Source of the DNA: Kiritimatiellia bacterium
GTDB lineage: Bacteria > Verrucomicrobiota > Kiritimatiellia > RFP12 > UBA1067
Length of the DNA stretch: 8,869 nt
Assembly (NCBI GenBank): GCA_016302985.1
Contig: JAEDMN010000133.1
Coordinates: forward strand, 1 to 8,869
Reading direction: 5' to 3'
The translations under genes were made by a program, and so were the position numbers. Every line of letters starts with the position of its first letter. The stretch's first letter is position 1. This document shows positions 5,242 through 8,869 of the stretch, piece by piece. Under the pieces are notes generated by a model, which did not search any database, was not told where the DNA came from, and saw only the letters and a program-made list of their open reading frames with translations.

Positions 5242-6858
5242 GTGGGCGAAGAGTTTCATTATCCGATTGGCGGCAAGGACTTCAGAAGCGGCAAGCCCGC
5301 GTTCTTCAACCGGCGCAGAAAGCGGCGCGGGGGCGGCCCCCGCCATCCCGGCCTCGCGGAGCGCGACGACGCGCCGAAGGTCCCCGAGCTCCCGTCGACG
5401 CCCCCGCCCGCCGCGTTCGAGGCGAACGTGTTCGGTTCGCTCGACGTGCGCCTGCAGCACGCGATCGCCGAGGCGGGCTACGCCGTGCCGACCCCCATCC
5501 AGGAGAAGGCGATCCCCTTCCTGCTCGAGGGGCGCGACCTGATCGGCTGCGCCCAGACGGGCACCGGCAAGACCGCGGCCTTCATGCTGCCGATCCTCCA
5601 CCGCCTCCTGCAGGCCGCCCCCGCGGCCGGGGACGACGCGGCGGCCGCCCGCCCGTCCGGCGAGGCGGGCCATCCGCGCGCGCTCGTGCTCTCCCCGACG
5701 CGCGAACTGGCGGCCCAGATCGCCGAGAACGTGGCGAAGTACGCGAAGTACACGGGCCTCCCGTTCGCCGTCGTCTTCGGCGGCGTCTCGCAGTTCCCCC
5801 AGGTCAAGGCGCTGCAGAAGGGCGCGACGACCGTCATCGCGACCCCGGGCCGCCTGATCGACCTGATGACGCAGGGCGTGGTCTACCTGGACAAGGTCGA
5901 GCTCTTCGTGCTCGACGAGGCGGACCGCATGCTCGACATGGGCTTCCTGCCGGACATCAAGCGGATCATCTCGAAGCTCCCGCCGAACAAGGTCGCCGCG
6001 GGCGCGACCGGCAACGGCGTGAACGGCAAGCTTCGCCAGTCGCTCTTCTTCTCGGCCACCCTGTCGCCCGAAATCCTCCGCCTCGCCGGCGAGCTTGTGC
6101 ACGACCCGATGCAGATCATGATCTCCCCCGAGACGCCCACGGTGGAGAAGATCAACCAGAAGTGCATGTTCGTGGACAAGGGGAACAAGGACAACCTGCT
6201 CATCCACCTGCTGAAGGAGCACCCCGAGTGGTACCGCGTGATCGTCTTCGCGCGCACCCGCCACGGCGCCGACCGCGTGGAGAAGAAGCTCCGCAAGCAG
6301 GAGATCACGGTCGCGGCGATCCATTCGGACAAGACCCAGAACCAGCGCACCCGCGCGCTCCAGACGTTCAAGGACGGCAAGACGCGCGTGCTCGTCGCGA
6401 CGGACATCGCGAGCCGCGGCATCGACGTCCCCGACGTCGACCTCGTCGTGAACATGGAGCTGCCCGTCGAGACGGAGAGCTACGTCCACCGCATCGGCCG
6501 CACGGCCCGCGCGGGTGAAAGCGGCGCGGCGATCTCCTTCGTCGCCCCCGAGGAGCGCGCGCTCCTCAAGGCCGTCGAGCGCTACATCCGCAAGACCGTG
6601 CCCGTGGACCGCGACCAGCCGTTCCATTCCGAAACGGCCGAGCGGCAGGCCGGCAAGCAGGGCCAGGGGCTCCCCCAGGCGCCGTGGATCCGCGGCGGTT
6701 CCGTCAACAGGAAGGGCAATGCGCGCCATCCCGGCGCCCGCTTCTGGGGCCAGCAGCCCAAGGAGAAGAAGTTCGTCCATCCCGCGAACGCGAAGAAGGC
6801 GAAGCGCGGCCGCACGAGCTTCCAGGGCCGGCGCGAACCCGATTTCGGGCAGAAGTGA
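5242..6858 (+). CDS. rhlE: DEAD-box ATP-dependent RNA helicase, RhlE-like
   Basis: This cytoplasmic helicase unwinds short RNA duplexes using ATP; RhlE-type members act in ribosome assembly, RNA decay or cold adaptation. From GTG 5242 it is 538 residues long. The motifs appear in order: Q motif (YAVPTPIQ), I AQTGTGKT (104-111), Ia PTRELA, Ib TPGR, II DEAD (225-228), III SAT (271-273), IV VIVFAR, V ATDIASRGIDVP and VI HRIGRTAR (416-423). Both flanks are basic and low in complexity: an N-terminal extension with RRRKRRGGG, and a Lys/Arg-rich tail of about 50 residues that probably aids RNA binding. Two Gly/Ala-rich insertions lie after motif I and between motifs II and III. The start is uncertain: GTG 5242 has GAGG five bases upstream (5233-5236), while GTG 5236 and TTG 5218 are in frame, the latter inside the octamer array. 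dnaX follows after 13 bases. The exact DEAD-box subgroup, and so the symbol, is less sure than the family. Confidence 0.92.
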   Translation: MGEEFHYPIGGKDFRSGKPAFFNRRRKRRGGGPRHPGLAERDDAPKVPELPSTPPPAAFEANVFGSLDVRLQHAIAEAGYAVPTPIQEKAIPFLLEGRDLIGCAQTGTGKTAAFMLPILHRLLQAAPAAGDDAAAARPSGEAGHPRALVLSPTRELAAQIAENVAKYAKYTGLPFAVVFGGVSQFPQVKALQKGATTVIATPGRLIDLMTQGVVYLDKVELFVLDEADRMLDMGFLPDIKRIISKLPPNKVAAGATGNGVNGKLRQSLFFSATLSPEILRLAGELVHDPMQIMISPETPTVEKINQKCMFVDKGNKDNLLIHLLKEHPEWYRVIVFARTRHGADRVEKKLRKQEITVAAIHSDKTQNQRTRALQTFKDGKTRVLVATDIASRGIDVPDVDLVVNMELPVETESYVHRIGRTARAGESGAAISFVAPEERALLKAVERYIRKTVPVDRDQPFHSETAERQAGKQGQGLPQAPWIRGGSVNRKGNARHPGARFWGQQPKEKKFVHPANAKKAKRGRTSFQGRREPDFGQK

Positions 6859-6871
6859 GGCACGAGGGCCC

Positions 6872-8269
6872 ATGGAAGAAGAGAAGGAATCCGTCCACGT
6901 CGCCCTGCCGCTGAAGTACCGCCCGACGAACTTCGGCGACGTTGTCGGCCAGGAGCACGTCGTCCGCACCCTGCGCAACGCCATCGAGAGCGGCCGCATC
7001 GCGAACGCCTACCTGTTCATCGGCCCGCGCGGCATCGGCAAGACCACGACCTCCCGCATCCTCGCGAAGGCGCTGAACTGCACGAACCGGAACGGCGTCG
7101 AGCCCTGCGGCGCATGCGAGAACTGCCGCCAGATCGCCGCCGGACGCTCCATCGACGTCACCGAGCTCGACGCCGCGAGCCACAACAAGGTCGAGGACGT
7201 CAAGCCGATCATGGACGCCGTGCAGTTCAAGCCGGCCGCCTCGCGCTACAAGATCTTCATCGTCGACGAATGCCACATGCTCACGAAGCCGGCGTGGAAC
7301 GCGCTCCTCAAGACGCTCGAGGAGCCGCCGCCCTACGTGAAGTTCATCTTCGCCACGACCGAGGGCGACAAGATGCTGGCGACCATCGTCTCCCGCTGCC
7401 AGCGCTTCGACCTGCGCCGCATCCAGACGCACCAGATCGCCGCACGCCTGAAGTACATCTGCGGACAGGAGGGCATCCGCGCCTCCGAGGACGCGCTGCT
7501 CGCCATCGCGCGCGGCGCGGAGGGCGGCATGCGCGACGCGCTCAGCTCCCTCGACCAGCTCATCGCGTTCAAGGGCGACGAAATCGCGGAGGAGGACGCG
7601 CTCGGCGTCTTCGGCCTCGTCTCGCGCGAGGCCCTCGAGACCCTCGCCGGCGCCATCCTGAAGGGCGACGCCGCCACGATCCTGCGCTCCGTCGAGACCT
7701 TCGACTCGGCCGGCAAGAACATGCGCCGTCTGGCCGGCGAGCTCATGCAGCATTTCCGCAACCTGCTCGTCTACCAGACGCTGGGCGGCTCCGCGGCCGG
7801 GCTCGAGGCGACGCCCGAGCAGGTCAAGACCCTCGCCGAGCAGGCGAAGCTCTGCGACCCGTCGCGCATCTTCCGCGTCGCCGACCAGCTCGCGGAGATG
7901 GAGGACAAGCTCCGCTATGTGCTGAGCGTGCGCACCCTGATCGAGATGACCCTCATCCGCGCCTCCCGCATCGCCACCGTCGCGAGCATCGAGGAGCTCA
8001 TGCGCGCCGTCCGCGCGCTGAAGGGGCCCCTCGCCGCCGCGCCCGCGCCGGCCACCGCCCCGGTTGCGCCCGCGCCGGCCGCCGTCCGCCCCACTGCTCC
8101 CGCCCCCGCCGCGCCGGCTCCCGCCCCGTCGGCCCCGGCCGCTCCCGCCCCTGAACCCGAGCGGCACGTGCTGACCGCGGCCGAACAGCGGCAGATCATG
8201 GACGACCAGAAGCTCAACGGCTTCATGAAGGTGCTGGGAACGGGCGCGCAGGTTTCGAAGATTCAGTGA
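6872..8269 (+). CDS. dnaX: DNA polymerase III clamp-loader subunit gamma/tau, short form
   Basis: DnaX is the ATPase core of the clamp loader, which puts the sliding clamp on DNA at replication forks. The AAA+ module is complete: LKYRPTNFGDVVGQ at the N-terminus, Walker A GPRGIGKT (51-58), Walker B DECH (132-135), the SRC sensor motif (174-176), and the four zinc cysteines C70, C79, C82 and C85 with the same 9-3-3 spacing as in E. coli. The lid and collar helices run to about residue 385. An Ala/Pro linker (about 388-430) and a tail of only about 35 residues ending in GAQVSKIQ follow. At 465 residues it is shorter than typical tau proteins (about 550-650) and looks like a gamma-sized product. 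No A-AAA-AAG slippery site was noticed. The ATG at 6872 is supported by GAGGG at 6864-6868, though the spacer is only three bases. It is probably co-transcribed with the helicase. No ybaB-recR pair follows. Confidence 0.94.
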   Translation: MEEEKESVHVALPLKYRPTNFGDVVGQEHVVRTLRNAIESGRIANAYLFIGPRGIGKTTTSRILAKALNCTNRNGVEPCGACENCRQIAAGRSIDVTELDAASHNKVEDVKPIMDAVQFKPAASRYKIFIVDECHMLTKPAWNALLKTLEEPPPYVKFIFATTEGDKMLATIVSRCQRFDLRRIQTHQIAARLKYICGQEGIRASEDALLAIARGAEGGMRDALSSLDQLIAFKGDEIAEEDALGVFGLVSREALETLAGAILKGDAATILRSVETFDSAGKNMRRLAGELMQHFRNLLVYQTLGGSAAGLEATPEQVKTLAEQAKLCDPSRIFRVADQLAEMEDKLRYVLSVRTLIEMTLIRASRIATVASIEELMRAVRALKGPLAAAPAPATAPVAPAPAAVRPTAPAPAAPAPAPSAPAAPAPEPERHVLTAAEQRQIMDDQKLNGFMKVLGTGAQVSKIQ

Positions 8270-8323
8270 GAGGCATGTCAGACCGCCGCCCCGTGGCGTC
8301 CTAGACACGATGGATGAACAAAG

Positions 8324-8330
8324 AAGGAGG
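8324..8330 (+). promoter_or_regulatory. Strong Shine-Dalgarno fixing the start of the secreted protein
   Basis: AAGGAGG lies six bases before the ATG at 8337 and is the best ribosome-binding site in the window. It identifies a gene that has no stop codon within the window. It also suggests high expression. Confidence 0.85.
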
Positions 8331-8336
8331 AACGAC

Positions 8337-8869
8337 ATGAACAACAAGATGATCCTGGCTCTTGCCGCTTGCTGCGCGCTGACTGGCGCGGCTGTCGCCG
8401 GTCCCCATGGCCCTGGCCCCGGCGGTCCCCGTCCGGGTGGTCCCCATGGCGGTCCCGGTTTCCGCCCCGCCCCCGCGCACCACCATCCTGGCGGTCCCGG
8501 TTTCCGCCCCGCCCCCGTGCACCACCATCCTGGCGGTCCCGGTTTCCGCCCCGCCCCCGTGCACCACCATCATGGCGGCCCCGGTTTCCGCCCCGCCCCC
8601 GTGCACCACCATCCTGGCGGTCCCGTTTTCCATCGCCACGCGCCGCACGGCTACCTGGGCTGGCGCCGCGGCCCGATCCACGCCCACTACCGCAGCTGCT
8701 GGTACAATGGCGTGTGGTACGACGCCTACGGTTATGCCTACTACGCCCCGGCCGGCTATGTCTACCCCTATGCCACGACGGTGGTCCAGCCCGCGCCCGT
8801 GGTCGTCCAGCAGCCGGTTGTCGTGCAGCAGCCCGCCCCCGTGGTGGTGCAGCAGCCGGCGACGGTCGT
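8337..8869 (+). CDS. Secreted His/Gly/Pro-rich repeat protein, 3' end outside window
   Basis: The frame is open from ATG 8337 to the window edge (177 codons) without a stop. I do not recognise the family. Residues 1-21 (MNNKMILALAACCALTGAAVA) form a signal peptide with a plausible AVA-G cleavage site, so the protein is exported. A Gly/Pro/His segment is followed by four 14-residue repeats of GGPGFRPAP[AV]HHH[PH] and a decayed fifth copy. Next comes an aromatic region with GYLGWRRGPIHAHYRSCWYNGVWYD and several Tyr-rich stretches, then a Val/Gln/Pro tail with repeated VVVQQP units that is still running at the window end. Tri- and tetra-histidine clusters in each repeat could bind Ni, Cu or Zn, but that is inference. 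LAAC at residues 9-12 resembles a lipobox, but the hydrophobic core before it is short. The gene starts 67 bases after dnaX and I see no clear promoter between them, so read-through is possible. It could be a cell-surface or periplasmic structural protein. Confidence 0.8.
   Translation, partial: MNNKMILALAACCALTGAAVAGPHGPGPGGPRPGGPHGGPGFRPAPAHHHPGGPGFRPAPVHHHPGGPGFRPAPVHHHHGGPGFRPAPVHHHPGGPVFHRHAPHGYLGWRRGPIHAHYRSCWYNGVWYDAYGYAYYAPAGYVYPYATTVVQPAPVVVQQPVVVQQPAPVVVQQPATV
8448..8615 (+). repeat. Four 42-bp in-frame tandem repeats
   Basis: Units begin at 8448, 8490, 8532 and 8574 and are each exactly 42 bases, encoding 14 residues. They differ at only a few positions: a GCG/GTG codon, CCT/CAT at the end, and GGT/GGC near the start. 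A decayed fifth copy starts at 8616. The near-identity at synonymous positions points to recent expansion or ongoing homogenisation. Confidence 0.95.
8781..8869 (+). repeat. VVVQQP-coding repeats at the window edge
   Basis: The tail of the secreted protein alternates V-V-V-Q-Q-P with A-P spacers: VVQPAPVVVQQP, then VVVQQPAP, then VVVQQPATV. The copies are similar but not identical at the DNA level (for example GTGGTCGTC against GTGGTGGTG), so this array looks older than the 42-bp repeats. It continues beyond the window. Confidence 0.75.

Noticed and set aside
8033..8160. Ala/Pro-rich part of dnaX as a DNA tandem repeat
   Set aside because: Units are irregular in length and codons. It is an ordinary low-complexity linker, not an ordered array.
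8275..8304. Nine-codon ORF (MSDRRPVAS) between dnaX and the secreted protein
   Set aside because: It is too short to support, with only a weak GAGAGG-like site close to the ATG. It could be a leader peptide, but nothing else indicates that.
8361..8372. LAAC lipobox in the secreted protein
   Set aside because: The hydrophobic stretch before C12 is only about seven residues. The AVA-G site after residue 21 is a better signal-peptidase I site, though lipidation is not excluded.
8448..8615. Possible CRISPR array or direct-repeat locus
   Set aside because: The repeats are contiguous with no spacers, are multiples of three, and lie in a coding frame.
8301..8687. A - strand open frame with repeated VVHGGGAETG units
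   Set aside because: It is the complement of the 42-bp repeats. The + frame has a perfect Shine-Dalgarno and a signal peptide, and the - frame has neither.
8697..8706. TGGTACAAT, resembling an extended -10 promoter
   Set aside because: It lies inside the secreted protein gene and encodes Trp-Tyr-Asn within the conserved-looking WYNGVWYD block. No gene starts just downstream.

Overview
This is a GC-rich window (roughly two-thirds G+C by eye) from a bacterial chromosome. All seven recognised genes lie on the + strand with short intergenic gaps. The content is mostly conserved housekeeping: release-factor methylation, elongation factor G, an RNA helicase and the DNA polymerase III clamp loader. 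A DUF3127 OB-fold protein, an inositol-catabolism enzyme and a low-complexity secreted protein are added to that. I see no transposase, integrase, phage gene, CRISPR array, tRNA or rRNA. DUF3127, the high GC and the EF-G domain IV loop variant suggest an uncultured member of the Planctomycetes-Verrucomicrobia-Chlamydiae group, for example Kiritimatiellota or Verrucomicrobiota. That placement is inference with low to moderate confidence, because no rRNA gene is present.

Layout. Bases 1-438 hold the C-terminal half of 5-deoxy-glucuronate isomerase (iolB), closed by a GC-rich hairpin at 445-466. An extended -10 promoter starts right after the hairpin and serves a two-gene unit: a DUF3127 protein with an SSB-like tail (518-904), then prmC (906-1775) one base after its stop. 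An AT-rich gap carries a sigma70-type promoter for fusA (1862-3964), which ends at a perfect 11-bp hairpin terminator. A TGCTATAAT promoter abuts that terminator and should start transcription almost at the AUG of an AI-2E family membrane protein (4033-5175). A short gap made mainly of six 8-bp tandem repeats (5182-5229) precedes an RhlE-type DEAD-box helicase (5242-6858, start uncertain). Thirteen bases later comes a compact dnaX (6872-8269). The window closes inside a secreted His/Gly/Pro-rich protein (8337 onward) with four near-identical 42-bp repeats and a VVVQQP-rich tail.

How the genes relate. prmC, fusA and the DEAD-box helicase all serve translation or RNA handling. dnaX serves replication, and the DUF3127 protein may act on single-stranded DNA. 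They are not a known single pathway. iolB is probably the end of an inositol operon lying to the left. The parts that look least ordinary are the terminator/promoter overlaps, the octamer repeat array before the helicase, the short DnaX, the SSB-like tail on the DUF3127 protein and the repeat-built secreted protein at the right edge.
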